Shown here one piece after another: positions 27,506 through 37,529 of a stretch of 64,000 bases of DNA (positions within the stretch are counted from its first letter, which is position 1; each line of letters opens with the position of its first letter). The stretch comes from an uncultured Desulfobacter sp. GTDB lineage: Bacteria; Desulfobacterota; Desulfobacteria; Desulfobacterales; Desulfobacteraceae. Both the position numbers and the translations under genes were made by a program. The notes beneath the pieces are model-generated. The model made no database searches. It had not been told where the DNA came from and saw only the letters and a list, made by a program, of their open reading frames with translations. Location of the stretch: assembly GCF_963666145.1 (NCBI RefSeq), contig NZ_OY762614.1:2218001-2282000 (forward strand), given 5' to 3'.

Positions 27506-28708
27506 ATGGGAACCCGGCTACCCAAATACCTATTTAACAGAAATGAATTTGCAGGTGCCATGGGGGATCTTGGCACCATTTTACCCATCGCCCTCGGCAT
27601 GATCCTGGTCAACGGCCTGGACCCTGTTGGGCTGTTTTTTTCCATGGGCCTGTTCTACATTGTCGGCGGTGTCTATTACGGTATCACTGTGCCCGTTCAA
27701 CCCATGAAGGTGATCGGCACCTATGCCATCGCCACCGCGATGACGGCCGACCAGATCCAGGCATCGGCATTTCTGATGTTTATCTGCCTTGTGGTGATCG
27801 GAGCCACAAGGTCCATGGACAAATTCAGCACATACATCCCGCGATCGGTCATCCGGGGCATTCAGCTATCCACAGGACTTTTGCTCATGATCAAGGGAAT
27901 GAAAATGATCCTGGGCAAGGCCTTGCTTAAAGGGGCTGACCAGGTGGCCGAACCCTATCTGAGGATCCAGTTTGTCGGCACAATCCCCATCACCGTGATC
28001 ATCGGCATCTGCGGCATCGTTGTGACCCTGGTATTTTTAAACAACAAAAAACTGCCGGCGGCCCTGATTGTGATTGCTTTGGGCGTGTGTTTAGGTTTGA
28101 TTCTGGGCACGAAACATGGCTTTGACACCCTTAAACCGGGCCTCCATTTTCCCCAGCTGTTTCCCCATGGGTTTCCTGCCCTGCCGGATTTTACCTTTGC
28201 CCTGTTTGCCGTGGTGCTTCCCCAGATCCCCATGACCCTGGGCAATGCCGTCATCGCCCAGGCAGATCTTTCCAAGGACTATTTTGGAGACAATGCTAAA
28301 AAAATGACCTACACGGCATTGTGCTTTTCCATGGCTGTGGGCAATCTGTTAAGCTTTATGTTCGGGGGGATGCCCGTGTGCCACGGGGCCGGCGGTCTTG
28401 CAGCCCATTACCGGTTCGGTGCCAAAACAGCCGGGTCAAATCTGATTATCGGGGGGATCATGGCAGGCCTTGCCCTGATTCTGGGGACTGGATTTCTTTA
28501 TGTACTCTTTTTGATCCCCATGTCCATACTCGGCGTGCTCCTGGTCTTTGCCGGCGGCCAGCTTGCCTTGACCATCAACGACATGCACACCCGAAATGAA
28601 TTGTTTGTCATTATGATCATCGTCGCCCTGACCCTTTCCTCCAACCTGGCTTTGGGCGCTGTTGTGGGAATCATTCTGGCCTATGCAATCAAAAAGATCC
28701 AAATTTAA
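27506..28708 (+). CDS. MOT1-type molybdate/sulfate transporter
   Basis: 400 residues, about ten to twelve transmembrane helices. The N-terminal signature NEFAGAMGDLGTILPIALG and the repeat-related VVLPQIPMTLGNAVIAQADL are the two conserved motifs of the MOT1/SulP-related group, which lacks the STAS domain of true SulP carriers. Members import molybdate or sulfate with high affinity. Both are relevant to a sulfate reducer, and sequence alone cannot separate them. AAAGAGAAAGAT precedes the ATG. Glycerate kinase follows 27 bases later. Confidence 0.88.
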   Translation: MGTRLPKYLFNRNEFAGAMGDLGTILPIALGMILVNGLDPVGLFFSMGLFYIVGGVYYGITVPVQPMKVIGTYAIATAMTADQIQASAFLMFICLVVIGATRSMDKFSTYIPRSVIRGIQLSTGLLLMIKGMKMILGKALLKGADQVAEPYLRIQFVGTIPITVIIGICGIVVTLVFLNNKKLPAALIVIALGVCLGLILGTKHGFDTLKPGLHFPQLFPHGFPALPDFTFALFAVVLPQIPMTLGNAVIAQADLSKDYFGDNAKKMTYTALCFSMAVGNLLSFMFGGMPVCHGAGGLAAHYRFGAKTAGSNLIIGGIMAGLALILGTGFLYVLFLIPMSILGVLLVFAGGQLALTINDMHTRNELFVIMIIVALTLSSNLALGAVVGIILAYAIKKIQI

Positions 28709-28735
28709 ACCCACCGATTCCCCAAGGAAAACCCC

Positions 28736-30100
28736 ATGAATGATTCACACCCTTTTTCTGATTTGAAAACCATATACCAGGCTGCCATCAAGCGGGTTGA
28801 TCCGTATACCATGGTTCAGTCAAGGGTTACCCTGGACGGCAACACCCTCAATATCCGTCTTGACGAACGAGAAATACGCCTTTCCCTGGACAAATTTCAA
28901 AAAATATATGTGATTGGGGCGGGCAAGGCCACAGCGCCCATGGCAAGGGCAATGGAAGAGATTCTTGGGCCAACGCTTTCCGGGGGGCTTATTTCAGTTA
29001 AAACAGGGCACACTGACACCTTAAACAAAATTGAAATCATTGAAGCGGCCCACCCGGTCCCGGACGAAAACAGCCGTGTGGCAGCACAGCAGATTATTAA
29101 TATGGCTGAAAAAGGGGACGAAGCCACCCTGTTCATCAATCTGATTTCCGGAGGGGGCTCCGCACTTCTTGCCTGCCCGAGGAAATGCCGGGATGCGTCC
29201 ATCACCCTTGGCGACAAACAAAAAACAACCGAACTGCTGCTGGCCTGCGGTGCTGACATCAAGGAAATCAACCAGGTGAGAAAACTATTGTCCGGGGTCA
29301 AGGGCGGAAAACTGGCCCGGTACCTGTATCCGTCCACATCCGTTAATCTGATTCTTTCCGATGTGGTGGGCGATGACCTCAGCGCCATTGCCTCGGGTCC
29401 CACAGCTCCGGATACCACAACCGTTAACCAGGTTCTCAGCATCATAAAAAAATACGAATTGGCATCCCGGCTGCCATCAAGGGTCGCCAAACTACTTGCA
29501 TCCGAAGCGCTGCAAAAGACCGTCAAAGACCTGCTGACGGATGAAAAAATTTTTTCAAAGGTTCACAATGTCCTCTTGGGTAACAATTTGTCAGCCCTGA
29601 ACGCCGCCCGGCAAAAAGCCGAAAGCCTTGGCTACAACACCCTGGTGATAAGCTCCCGGATCACCGGCGAAGCCCGGGAAATGGCCCGGGTCTTTTCCGG
29701 TATGGCCCAGGATATATCCCTTGGAAACCTGCCCCCCGAGCGACCGGCCTGCATACTTGCCGGCGGAGAAACCACGGTAACCATCAAGGGAAACGGAAAA
29801 GGCGGCCGAAACCAAGAGATGGCGCTCTCTTTTCTTGGAGAGCTTGAAGCCCATTCTGGCGGAATCGAAAACACATTTTTTCTCGCCGGGGCCACCGACG
29901 GCAATGACGGCCCCACGGATGCGGCCGGGGCATTTGCCTCCCAGGCCGTTCTGGAAGCCGGAAAAAAGGCAGGCCTTGATATTAACGAATATCTGGGCAG
30001 AAATGATTCATACACCTACTTTGAGCGGACAGGGCATCTGTTCAAACCCGGCCCCACCAACACCAATGTGTGTGATCTTCAGATCCTTATAATAAATTAG
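28736..30100 (+). CDS. Glycerate 2-kinase (GckA/TtuD, MOFRL family)
   Basis: 454 residues. The N-terminal DUF4147 domain has the phosphate-binding VIGAGKATAPMARAME and the LISGGGSALLACPR loop. The C-terminal MOFRL domain has AGGETTVTIKGNGKGGRNQEMAL and the ATDGNDGPTDAAGAF motif. It phosphorylates glycerate to 2-phosphoglycerate, feeding lower glycolysis. AAGGAAAACCCC before the ATG is a good ribosome-binding site. Likely co-transcribed with the upstream transporter, though the products have no obvious shared task. Confidence 0.93.
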   Translation: MNDSHPFSDLKTIYQAAIKRVDPYTMVQSRVTLDGNTLNIRLDEREIRLSLDKFQKIYVIGAGKATAPMARAMEEILGPTLSGGLISVKTGHTDTLNKIEIIEAAHPVPDENSRVAAQQIINMAEKGDEATLFINLISGGGSALLACPRKCRDASITLGDKQKTTELLLACGADIKEINQVRKLLSGVKGGKLARYLYPSTSVNLILSDVVGDDLSAIASGPTAPDTTTVNQVLSIIKKYELASRLPSRVAKLLASEALQKTVKDLLTDEKIFSKVHNVLLGNNLSALNAARQKAESLGYNTLVISSRITGEAREMARVFSGMAQDISLGNLPPERPACILAGGETTVTIKGNGKGGRNQEMALSFLGELEAHSGGIENTFFLAGATDGNDGPTDAAGAFASQAVLEAGKKAGLDINEYLGRNDSYTYFERTGHLFKPGPTNTNVCDLQILIIN

Positions 30101-30123
30101 GTCAACGCCCTTCGGCCTGTGAA

Positions 30124-30978
30124 TTATGAGCTATAAGCTGATTTTAGAACCACCATATCGTTTTTACTGACACCGAGTAAATCTGCAATGGGGTGGCATT
30201 TCGCAATTAAGAGGAAAAATTCATTGGGATGGCGGCTGTCCATCAGACCTTCAAAATTGCCCTGCCCTTTGGATATGACAAGATCCGAACGATCATAGGC
30301 CTGTGCAAACTCGTCCGAACAGAATTCCAAGAGTGTTGACGGCGCGTCAAACCCATTGGAAATAACCCTGCAAACATTATCAAGGCCCACCTGACTTGCA
30401 TCGTCAAGTGTTGCATCGTTGATCACCGGCTTTCCGCGTACCGCAAAGGTAATGTTTGGGTGGTTCATTGTTTCAATGAACAATTTATCAAAAACGATCT
30501 CTCCGCAATTATCTGCCAGATACAAAATATTTTCAGCTTTATTGATTTCGTTTTGTAATTCCTGTGTCATATCAACTTTTAAATCTTTGCGGAAAAAAGA
30601 GTTGATCTGACTTGATATGTCGTCCTTAACACTTTGGGCCCCATAATCAATGATATTACCGATCACCGACAGTTTTGCGGCTGTAAAAAAAGGATTTTGG
30701 CTTTCATTGACAATGGTTTGCCAATGTGGATATTCCTTTAAAAGAAGCTCATTGGCCTTTAATTTTTCTTCGGCATACAGGTTTGTATTGTGAAGATGAC
30801 GTTTGGCCATGCGATGGATTTCAGTGGCCATGTGGGGATTTGAAAGGTCCCAGTTCGATTCAATCAGTTTGTGGACCGCTAAAATAAAATCCTGGGCAAC
30901 GTTTTCATCCGGTTTGAACTTATCAATCAGTTTTTCAATGGTCCTGATATGGCAAAAATAGCATTCGTGTCTCATCAT
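30124..30978 (-). CDS. DUF89 / damage-control phosphatase-like protein
   Basis: 284 residues. An N-terminal CYFC pair (residues 6-9) belongs to the metal-associated helical part of the prokaryotic DUF89 subgroup. The catalytic half carries YLADNCGEIVFDKLFIE, the TFAVRGKPVINDATLDDA motif and DLVISKGQGNFEGLMD, all hallmark acidic/Asn metal ligands. DUF89 enzymes are metal-dependent phosphatases acting on damaged or excess phospho-metabolites. The physiological substrate is unknown. Its ATG overlaps the stop of the AI-2E-family gene (ATGA), so the pair is translationally coupled. Confidence 0.9.
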   Translation of the reverse strand: MMRHECYFCHIRTIEKLIDKFKPDENVAQDFILAVHKLIESNWDLSNPHMATEIHRMAKRHLHNTNLYAEEKLKANELLLKEYPHWQTIVNESQNPFFTAAKLSVIGNIIDYGAQSVKDDISSQINSFFRKDLKVDMTQELQNEINKAENILYLADNCGEIVFDKLFIETMNHPNITFAVRGKPVINDATLDDASQVGLDNVCRVISNGFDAPSTLLEFCSDEFAQAYDRSDLVISKGQGNFEGLMDSRHPNEFFLLIAKCHPIADLLGVSKNDMVVLKSAYSS

Positions 30979-32066
30979 TTACCCTTTTTATGTGACAGAT
31001 GCCCGATGGCCCCAACCTTGGGCAGGGCATCTTTAAAAACAACGCCGTAAATATCCCAGATGGTAACAAACAACGCGGCAATAATAGGCCCGATAATGAT
31101 CCCGATAATGCCGAACATGGCAATGCCGCCAAGGGTGGAAAATAAAATTAACAGATCGTGCATCTCCGTATCCTTGCCCACAAGCCGGGGCCGCAAAAGA
31201 TTGTCCACACTGCCGACGACCACCCCGCAGAAAACAACCAGGGCACCCGCCTTGAACCACATGCCCTGGGCGCCCAGCCAGAGGGCTGCCGGTATCCATA
31301 TCAAAGCGGTCCCGATGCCCGGAATAATGGACAGCACCGTCATGACAGCCCCCCAGAAGACAGAGCTGTGAATGCCCACCACGGCAAACGCAATGCCCGA
31401 CGTTCCGCCCTGGACAACACCGATGATGGCCGTTCCCTTGATGGTGGCGCGGGTCACAGAGGTAAATCGGTCGAGAAGCCGTCGTTCATCCTTATCCTCC
31501 AGGGGCATATAAAATAAAATTTTCTCTAACAGCCGGTCTCCGTCCATGAGGAAAAAGAACATGGTGTACAACAAAATAGCCACCATAAATATAAAATTGA
31601 TTGTGCCCATGGTGGCGGCCTGAAGCCCGTTGACAAAAAACTCACTTGCGGCCCCGACCAGTTCCCCGGCCTTGGTGTAGATGGTTTCCCTGTAGGGTGC
31701 GATGTGCTCATAAAAGGGAAGATTTTCCAGCCACTGGGAAATGGCCAATGGAGATGACAATTGCTTTTGAACCCAGGGGGTAGCCGTCTGACCGACCTTT
31801 ATGGCCTGACTGGTGACAATACCCAGAAGGCCGCTGAGTGGCAAAAGAACGATAAACACAATAATCAGGATAGTAATCCCGGAGGCCGCAGCCTTCCTGC
31901 CCTTCAGCCATCGATTAAGCCGTTGGTACAATGGATGGGCCAGGGCTGAAAAAATACCTGCCAGCAAAATGGCCATGAGAAACGATTTGATCATTACAAG
32001 AAAGACAGCAGAAATAAAAAACACCAGCAACAATAAAAATGAGGGTTGGATCAGGTCTCGATTCAT
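30975..32066 (-). CDS. AI-2E family transporter / PerM-like permease
   Basis: 363 residues from ATG 32066, chosen for the upstream CCGGAGG; the open frame runs to 32102. About eight transmembrane helices in the family pattern: an N-terminal helix pair, a soluble middle part (about 110-165), then the conserved tail with LSIIPGIGTALIWIPAALWL, DNLLRPRLVGK and a glycine-rich helix GGIAMFGIIGIIIGPIIAAL. Members export autoinducer-2 or other small solutes or ions. The substrate here cannot be read. Coupled to the downstream DUF89 gene. Confidence 0.92.
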   Translation of the reverse strand: MNRDLIQPSFLLLLVFFISAVFLVMIKSFLMAILLAGIFSALAHPLYQRLNRWLKGRKAAASGITILIIVFIVLLPLSGLLGIVTSQAIKVGQTATPWVQKQLSSPLAISQWLENLPFYEHIAPYRETIYTKAGELVGAASEFFVNGLQAATMGTINFIFMVAILLYTMFFFLMDGDRLLEKILFYMPLEDKDERRLLDRFTSVTRATIKGTAIIGVVQGGTSGIAFAVVGIHSSVFWGAVMTVLSIIPGIGTALIWIPAALWLGAQGMWFKAGALVVFCGVVVGSVDNLLRPRLVGKDTEMHDLLILFSTLGGIAMFGIIGIIIGPIIAALFVTIWDIYGVVFKDALPKVGAIGHLSHKKGK

Positions 32067-32147
32067 GGTAATTGGCCTCCGGTAATTTTTTTTAGCGTCC
32101 ACTGTAAATAATCAAACGGGGTCGACTCAACACATTAAGACATACTT

Positions 32148-33488
32148 TCACTTTTCAGCAACAACCAGAAATCCTTTGACCGGCACACCGGACTGGGTCC
32201 GGATATCCGTGCTTTCCAATGCCAGAGCTTTTAACCCATTTTGTTCAAGACAGGTCTGAATATATTTTTGTGAGTGTGCATAGCGGCCGCTGGGGTACAG
32301 TGCGTATTTTTTTTCGTTGTCCTCCAGTCTTTCCACTGAAAATGCAATTTTTCCGCCCGGCACAAGCGCTGCCGCTGCCGATCGGATAATTTGGCACAGA
32401 TTGCCGAAATAGACAAAGACATCAGAGCTGTAGATCAGATCAAATTTTACGGGAAAGGCCCATGGTTCCAGGATGTCAAACACCTCAAGGTTGCTGTAAA
32501 TCTTCTTTTCAGCGGCCTTTTCCAACATCTTTTCCGAAACATCCACCCCGGTCAGGCTTTTGGCAAACGGCTGGTACAGCACGGCACCTAAACCAGTGCC
32601 GCAGCCAAGGTCCAAAATTTCCATATTTTTAGTGAGATAGGGGCAAACCATCCGAAACAAAAGTTCCGGGGTTTTATATCCCAATTTTCCAACCAGAATA
32701 TCCTCAAAGTTTTCTGCACACTGGTTAAAGATACTGCGCACATGTTCCACCGGGGCGGCATCGGGCGGGGTATCACCGCCGCTGATGCTCTGAAGCATGA
32801 ATTGTGCAATTTCATTTTCGGGCTGAAGCTCAAGCACCTTGCGGTAATGGGTTTCTGATTCTTTAAATTGTTTGCGTTTTTGAAGCAAAATCCCGATATT
32901 TAAATGGGGAGAAATATAATCGGGCTGGAGTTCAATGGCCTTTTCATATGCGTCCAATGCCTGATTCACCAGATTGCCCTGCTCCCCCTGCTCCCCCTGC
33001 TCATCCAGGGCCACGCCCAGATTGTTCCATGCCTCGGCCATTCCAGGGGTAAACCGCACAGCGGCACGAAAACTTTTCATTGCCTCATCCGCCTGCCTGG
33101 TTTCCCGGTACGCTACTCCCAGGTTATTCCACACCACCCCGGCCTCGGGTTGTTGCTCAAGCATCTGCCGATATATGGGGATGGCACCCTGGTGGTCATT
33201 TCCCATCTGTTTCAACCGGCCCAATTGATAACATGCGGACAGATCCGGCGGATTAAGCCCTGCGGCCTTTTCAAATAAAGGGATCGCTTTATCCGGTTGG
33301 TCTTTATCCAGATACAAAAGCCCGAGAGAACTCATGGCCGGCCCCCATTGAGGTGTTATCTCCAGGATTTGCCTGTAGCCTTTTTCCGCCTCAGAAAATC
33401 TGCCCGCTTTGTGACTGATGTAAGATTCCTGAAAAATCTGTTCAACATTTTCCGTTACTGCCTTTTTCATGTAATGTATCTCTTTCAT
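32148..33488 (-). CDS. TPR-repeat SAM-dependent methyltransferase
   Basis: 446 residues: about six TPR units (residues 15-225), then a class I methyltransferase domain with motif I ILDLGCGTGLGAVLY (near 290-305) and a post-I acidic strand (SLTGVDVSEKMLEKA). The final RTQSGVPVKGFLVVAEK is typical of the TPR-methyltransferase group that modifies proteins or small molecules. The substrate is unknown. A 9-base tandem repeat (TGCTCCCCC on the plus strand, near 32980-33000) encodes EQGEQGEQG between two TPRs. Two possible starts, 33488 and ATG 33470, are close together. Confidence 0.88.
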   Translation of the reverse strand: MKEIHYMKKAVTENVEQIFQESYISHKAGRFSEAEKGYRQILEITPQWGPAMSSLGLLYLDKDQPDKAIPLFEKAAGLNPPDLSACYQLGRLKQMGNDHQGAIPIYRQMLEQQPEAGVVWNNLGVAYRETRQADEAMKSFRAAVRFTPGMAEAWNNLGVALDEQGEQGEQGNLVNQALDAYEKAIELQPDYISPHLNIGILLQKRKQFKESETHYRKVLELQPENEIAQFMLQSISGGDTPPDAAPVEHVRSIFNQCAENFEDILVGKLGYKTPELLFRMVCPYLTKNMEILDLGCGTGLGAVLYQPFAKSLTGVDVSEKMLEKAAEKKIYSNLEVFDILEPWAFPVKFDLIYSSDVFVYFGNLCQIIRSAAAALVPGGKIAFSVERLEDNEKKYALYPSGRYAHSQKYIQTCLEQNGLKALALESTDIRTQSGVPVKGFLVVAEK

Positions 33489-33542
33489 TCACTAACGACC
33501 GTTCCAAACAATCAGCATTTTCCCGGCATTTAAAAATAAAAT

Positions 33543-33572
33543 CACCCAAGTTCTCTCCAAGGGTGTTTTAAA
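33543..33572 (-). terminator. Probable terminator of the PhnD-kinase operon
   Basis: On the minus strand CACCC and GGGTG pair around about 13 bases, then ATTTTATTTTT follows. It is roughly 95 bases past the stop of the hybrid kinase. The stem is only 5 bp but GC-rich. Confidence 0.45.
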
Positions 33573-33660
33573 CTATGCCAACGTAGCAGGGCAGACTGAA
33601 TTGATCAACATTTGATCCTCGACAAATGATAGGGAAATAAAACCCAGAAGGCCAGGATGT

Positions 33661-36276
33661 TCAAGAGAATGTCTCCATGACGCTTTGCATCTCAATAAAA
33701 ATCGCTTCAACTTTTGGTATCAGCTCTTTGAGCTGGTTTATCTCATCTGCCTTACCCGCCTTCTCAACAGCATTGGCAACCGCCTCGAATTTAGCGCTTC
33801 CGATGCTTTTGGCAGCACCTTTTATTTTATGCCCCTGGGCACCGGCTTCCCTGGTTTGTCCATTCTCTACAAACCCTTTCAATGAGGCAATTTGTATCGG
33901 CATATCCTCTAAAAATGTTTGAATTACAGTTTTTACCAACTCTGCATCCCCCATCAATCTGTCTGTCAAACCGGCATGGTCGAACAATGCAATATGCGAG
34001 GGATCGCACTCGGAAGAAATGTTCTCAGGATTTTCCATTGGTGCGACGGCATCAGAATTTACCGGCCTATTCTTTCCGGGAACCAATCTTGCGATAACGT
34101 TAAGAATAATCTGGGGATTGACCGGTTTTGTCACAAAATCATCCATCCCGGCGTCACCGGCTCTTTTTTGTTCCTGGGTCGTGGCTCCCGCAGTGAACGC
34201 GACAACAGGAAGCGTAAGGCCAAGCCCTTGGCGTATGGCCCGGGTAGCCTCAACCCCATCCATTTCAGGCATCTGCAGATCCATCAGTACCAAATCATAA
34301 TAACCATCAGGTGCTGCATCCAAAACCGCTATGGATTCTTTACCGCTATCACAACATGTCACGGTCATACCCTGACCTTCCAGAATGCGCCCGGTGACTT
34401 CCAGATTGGTGCGGCTGTCATCCACCAGAAGCACTCGAATGCCTGATAAGCCCTGCGCTTCCGGAATCCCGACATTGTCAGTGACATCCAGCGATCCATC
34501 AGGCCGCTGTTCGCTTCGGCAGGCCGTCTCGGATACCCCGAACGGCAGTTCCAGCCAAAACGTGGCCCCCTGTCCGGGCTCGCTGTCCACCCCCACACGC
34601 CCACCCATCAATTCAGTCAGTCGGTGGACAATGGAAAGTCCTAAGCCCGTACCGCCGTATTGGCGGGTGGTACTTGCGTCCTCCTGGCTGAAGGGTTTAA
34701 AAAGCTTTGATTGTAGCGCCTGTGCAATCCCTTTGCCCGTATCCCTGACAGTGAAGCGCAGCCACACCTGCCGCCCGTCTGAGCCATGGCCCGGTACCGG
34801 ACTAACCCTAAGGCTGACGTCTCCGGCATCGGTAAATTTGATGGCGTTACTCAGCAGATTTACCAACATCTGTTTCAACCGTTTTCCATCCCCGTACAAC
34901 CCCGTGGGAATTTCAGACGATGGAGCCACCACTTCAAAATTCAGACTTTTATCCCTGGCGTTAAAAGAAAATAGCAGCCTGAGATCTTGGAACAGCTCAG
35001 GAAGAAAGAAATCATGGGGATCAACGGCCAGTTTCCCGGCCTCGATTTTGGAAAAATCCAGAATATCATTGATCAATTCCAGCAGCGTTTCGCCGGCTGT
35101 CCGGATGACACCGATATCATGCAGTTGAGCCGGATCCAATGCACGTTGGGACATCAAATGGGTCATGCCGATGATGGCATTAATGGGCGTTCGGATCTCG
35201 TGGCTCATGTTGGATAGAAATTCGCTTTTGGCCCGGGTCGCGCTCTCGGCCTCTTCCTTGGCTAAAACCAGTTCCGCCTCGGCTTGTTTTCGCACCGTTA
35301 TGTCCGTACTGATGCAGATGAATCGCTCAGGCCGGTTTTCCTTGCCCATCTGGGGCACAATTGTGGCATCTATCCAGTAGTCTTCGCCACTTTTTTTGCG
35401 GTTACACATCTCCTTATGCCATGTTTTACCGACATTGATATCCTTCCATAACTGTTCGTAAAACCTTGGCGCTTGGACACCGGACTTTAAAATCGAATGA
35501 TTTTGTCCCAGCAGTTCAGCTTCACTAAAGCCAGTTGTTTTAAGAAAATTTTCATTAACGTAAGTGATACGGCCATGGGAATCGGTTATGCTGACATTGG
35601 CATGTTGATCAAGTGCCCCCTGTTTAAACAAAAGTTCTTGTGCCATAAACCCAAAGGAACGGGTCAAATCACCCACTTCGTCCTTGGTTTCTTCAGGCAA
35701 TGCTATCGACAAATTACCTTTGGCAATCTGCCGTGCTGCATCACACAGCCTGGCAAGCGGCTTTACAACAACCCGTTGTTGCGAGACTAACATCACGAAC
35801 AGCGAAAAAACGATCATCCCCAGAACCACGCTTCTCACTGTTTTGATATCGTGCTGAATTTTTAATTTTTCCTGGTTCCATTCAATATCAACGATTAGTT
35901 TCCCGATATCGCTGCCTTCCAGTATAAGGGGATGCTCATGCCGGATAAAGTCATGCTCACTCGAATTAGGAATCTTTTCTCTGTCAAACACCGGATACAA
36001 ACGTCGGCCGCCGCTTTCAAATATTTCCATATTGAACCATACGCCCGTTTGTTTTTGCAGAAGATATTCAACGTTGGCAATCAGTGCTGCGAAATTTCCT
36101 TCCAGCAAATCACGAATAATGGCGGAATCGGACGATTCAAGCAGGGCTTGATTCTGTTGTTCAAACGCCGCCCTCCCCTTCGCCAGTTGGCGGGGTTCCC
36201 AATAAAAATGAAGATAGCCGATGGTGAAAAGCAGCCCGACCACTATGGGTAATGATAATTTAAGTGTTAAATTCAT
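33661..36276 (-). CDS. Hybrid sensor histidine kinase (HAMP-PAS-HisKA-HATPase-REC-Hpt)
   Basis: 871 residues. Two transmembrane helices (about 5-25 and 145-165) flank a periplasmic domain of about 120 residues. Then come HAMP (about 165-220), PAS (about 225-335), HisKA with the H-box SNMSHEIRTPINAIIGM (near 355-370), and HATPase with the G boxes RDTGKGIA and GGTGLGLSI. A receiver domain has LVLMDLQMPEMDG, and a C-terminal Hpt domain has GHKIKGAAKSIG. This is an ArcB/BarA-style phosphorelay sensor. It starts six bases after a PhnD-like binding protein, which suggests that this periplasmic protein delivers the ligand signal. No output regulator is adjacent. Confidence 0.95.
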   Translation of the reverse strand: MNLTLKLSLPIVVGLLFTIGYLHFYWEPRQLAKGRAAFEQQNQALLESSDSAIIRDLLEGNFAALIANVEYLLQKQTGVWFNMEIFESGGRRLYPVFDREKIPNSSEHDFIRHEHPLILEGSDIGKLIVDIEWNQEKLKIQHDIKTVRSVVLGMIVFSLFVMLVSQQRVVVKPLARLCDAARQIAKGNLSIALPEETKDEVGDLTRSFGFMAQELLFKQGALDQHANVSITDSHGRITYVNENFLKTTGFSEAELLGQNHSILKSGVQAPRFYEQLWKDINVGKTWHKEMCNRKKSGEDYWIDATIVPQMGKENRPERFICISTDITVRKQAEAELVLAKEEAESATRAKSEFLSNMSHEIRTPINAIIGMTHLMSQRALDPAQLHDIGVIRTAGETLLELINDILDFSKIEAGKLAVDPHDFFLPELFQDLRLLFSFNARDKSLNFEVVAPSSEIPTGLYGDGKRLKQMLVNLLSNAIKFTDAGDVSLRVSPVPGHGSDGRQVWLRFTVRDTGKGIAQALQSKLFKPFSQEDASTTRQYGGTGLGLSIVHRLTELMGGRVGVDSEPGQGATFWLELPFGVSETACRSEQRPDGSLDVTDNVGIPEAQGLSGIRVLLVDDSRTNLEVTGRILEGQGMTVTCCDSGKESIAVLDAAPDGYYDLVLMDLQMPEMDGVEATRAIRQGLGLTLPVVAFTAGATTQEQKRAGDAGMDDFVTKPVNPQIILNVIARLVPGKNRPVNSDAVAPMENPENISSECDPSHIALFDHAGLTDRLMGDAELVKTVIQTFLEDMPIQIASLKGFVENGQTREAGAQGHKIKGAAKSIGSAKFEAVANAVEKAGKADEINQLKELIPKVEAIFIEMQSVMETFS

Positions 36277-36282
36277 GGAAAA

Positions 36283-37116
36283 TTAATGCTGCTGGTAGTA
36301 TCGTTCCAGCCCCATGTCTAAAAGAGGCTTATAATCGTCCAGTGAGGCTTTTCCAATTTTTTTTATGGGAATCTTTTCCAGCAGAACCTTTGTGTCCTCT
36401 TCTTGACCCATTGATAAAAACGCCTCCTGTACACGTTTCCGTATTTCCGGCGGTACGCTGGGCAGGGCGGCAAAAGGATGAGGAGCAACCTTTTGGGTGG
36501 TGTGGATTACTTTTAAATTATCCCGGTACTCTTTTTTCTGCCGCTGCAGGGTTTTCTGAACGCCTCCCCCTGCAACCGTCTCTCCGAGAAGGACGTTCAG
36601 ATAAACAGAATCATGGGTTTTAACAAATTTGGGATTAACGGTAACGCCGAATATGTCCTGTAATTCCTGTCGTATCTGCAGACACGCTCCAAGGGCATTG
36701 GGTGCGGGAAAAGCCACCGTCTTTCCATTGAGCGAAGCAGGATCACTGATGCCGCTGTTCTTTGCGACGACCAGCACGCCAAAAAGCTGGCGGCCGCAAT
36801 CCCGCACCAAGGGGATATAGCCGGCCTTCTGGTTGGCGATGACCAGGTGATACGGATTCATATAGGCAAAATCGAACTTCCCCTGGATAAACTCCCCTTC
36901 AAAATCCGGAATGGTTTGCGATCCTTTGAGTTTAAATCGATACCCTGTCCTTGCTTCCAGCAGATCAAGTACAGGTCTCCAGATCCCATGTAATTTACGT
37001 GCCTCAAATTGGGGCACAATACCGACAATGAAAACCTTCCCGGTTTCGGCAGCGCGGGTTGTGTCATAGGTAAAAACCAAGCAAACGAAACACAGAAACA
37101 CGGATAGAAATCTCAT
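36283..37116 (-). CDS. PhnD-like periplasmic substrate-binding protein
   Basis: 277 residues from ATG 37116, preceded by AAGGAAATAAA; the open frame continues upstream to 37245 but that extension is not family-like. A signal peptide (about 1-21, FLSVFLCFVCLVFTYD) leads into a PhnD/SsuA-type fold with GIVPQFEARKLHGIWRPVLD and FDFAYMNPYHLV. Family members bind phosphonate, phosphite or other small anions for ABC transporters. No permease or ATPase is nearby. Instead the gene is directly upstream of a hybrid histidine kinase, so a sensory binding protein is more likely than transport. Confidence 0.88.
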   Translation of the reverse strand: MRFLSVFLCFVCLVFTYDTTRAAETGKVFIVGIVPQFEARKLHGIWRPVLDLLEARTGYRFKLKGSQTIPDFEGEFIQGKFDFAYMNPYHLVIANQKAGYIPLVRDCGRQLFGVLVVAKNSGISDPASLNGKTVAFPAPNALGACLQIRQELQDIFGVTVNPKFVKTHDSVYLNVLLGETVAGGGVQKTLQRQKKEYRDNLKVIHTTQKVAPHPFAALPSVPPEIRKRVQEAFLSMGQEEDTKVLLEKIPIKKIGKASLDDYKPLLDMGLERYYQQH

Positions 37117-37529
37117 TTTATTTCCTTGTTTATCTCTCATTTCAGGCAGTGGTATCCCAAGGCGCACCAGAAATGACGATACCTGTTCTTGTCGCTTTTC
37201 CCCGATATCTATACTGTTGGGGATAGCGAATATTGACAAAACCAATGATATTTAGAACAAGAATTGGAACTCTGATGCCGGCGAGTTTACGAAGTCATCA
37301 TTGTATGATTATCTATGTGAGTTCAGGTTACAAAAAGCGCTTTAATATTGCAAAGTTTTTTTAAAAATCCAGTAACGTCAATCCCCGCAATAACCGTATT
37401 TTTACGGCACCGTCTGATAAATCCAGCCTACCCACAAAAAAACGTAACCGAATGATATAATTAAAAAATGAAGCAGGCATGAAGAAAACGAAAGCGATCT
37501 GACACAGGAGAACGAAATTCTGTCTATGG
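37117..37529. other. Gene-free stretch upstream of the PhnD-like gene
   Basis: 412 bases that should hold the promoter of the PhnD-kinase pair and the 3' end of the TRAP/FmdE transcript. A small palindrome, CCGTATTTTTACGG (near 37387-37400), is the only structured element I see. Open frames here look random and lack a ribosome-binding site. Confidence 0.4.

Noticed and set aside
32975..33005. Microsatellite TGCTCCCCC as a phase-variation switch in the TPR-methyltransferase
   Set aside because: The unit is 9 bases, so gain or loss of copies keeps the frame and only changes the number of EQG triplets.
34385..35128. A 247-codon open frame antisense to the hybrid kinase
   Set aside because: Mirrors the HATPase and HisKA coding sequence and is rich in Ser/Arg, as expected for an antisense shadow.
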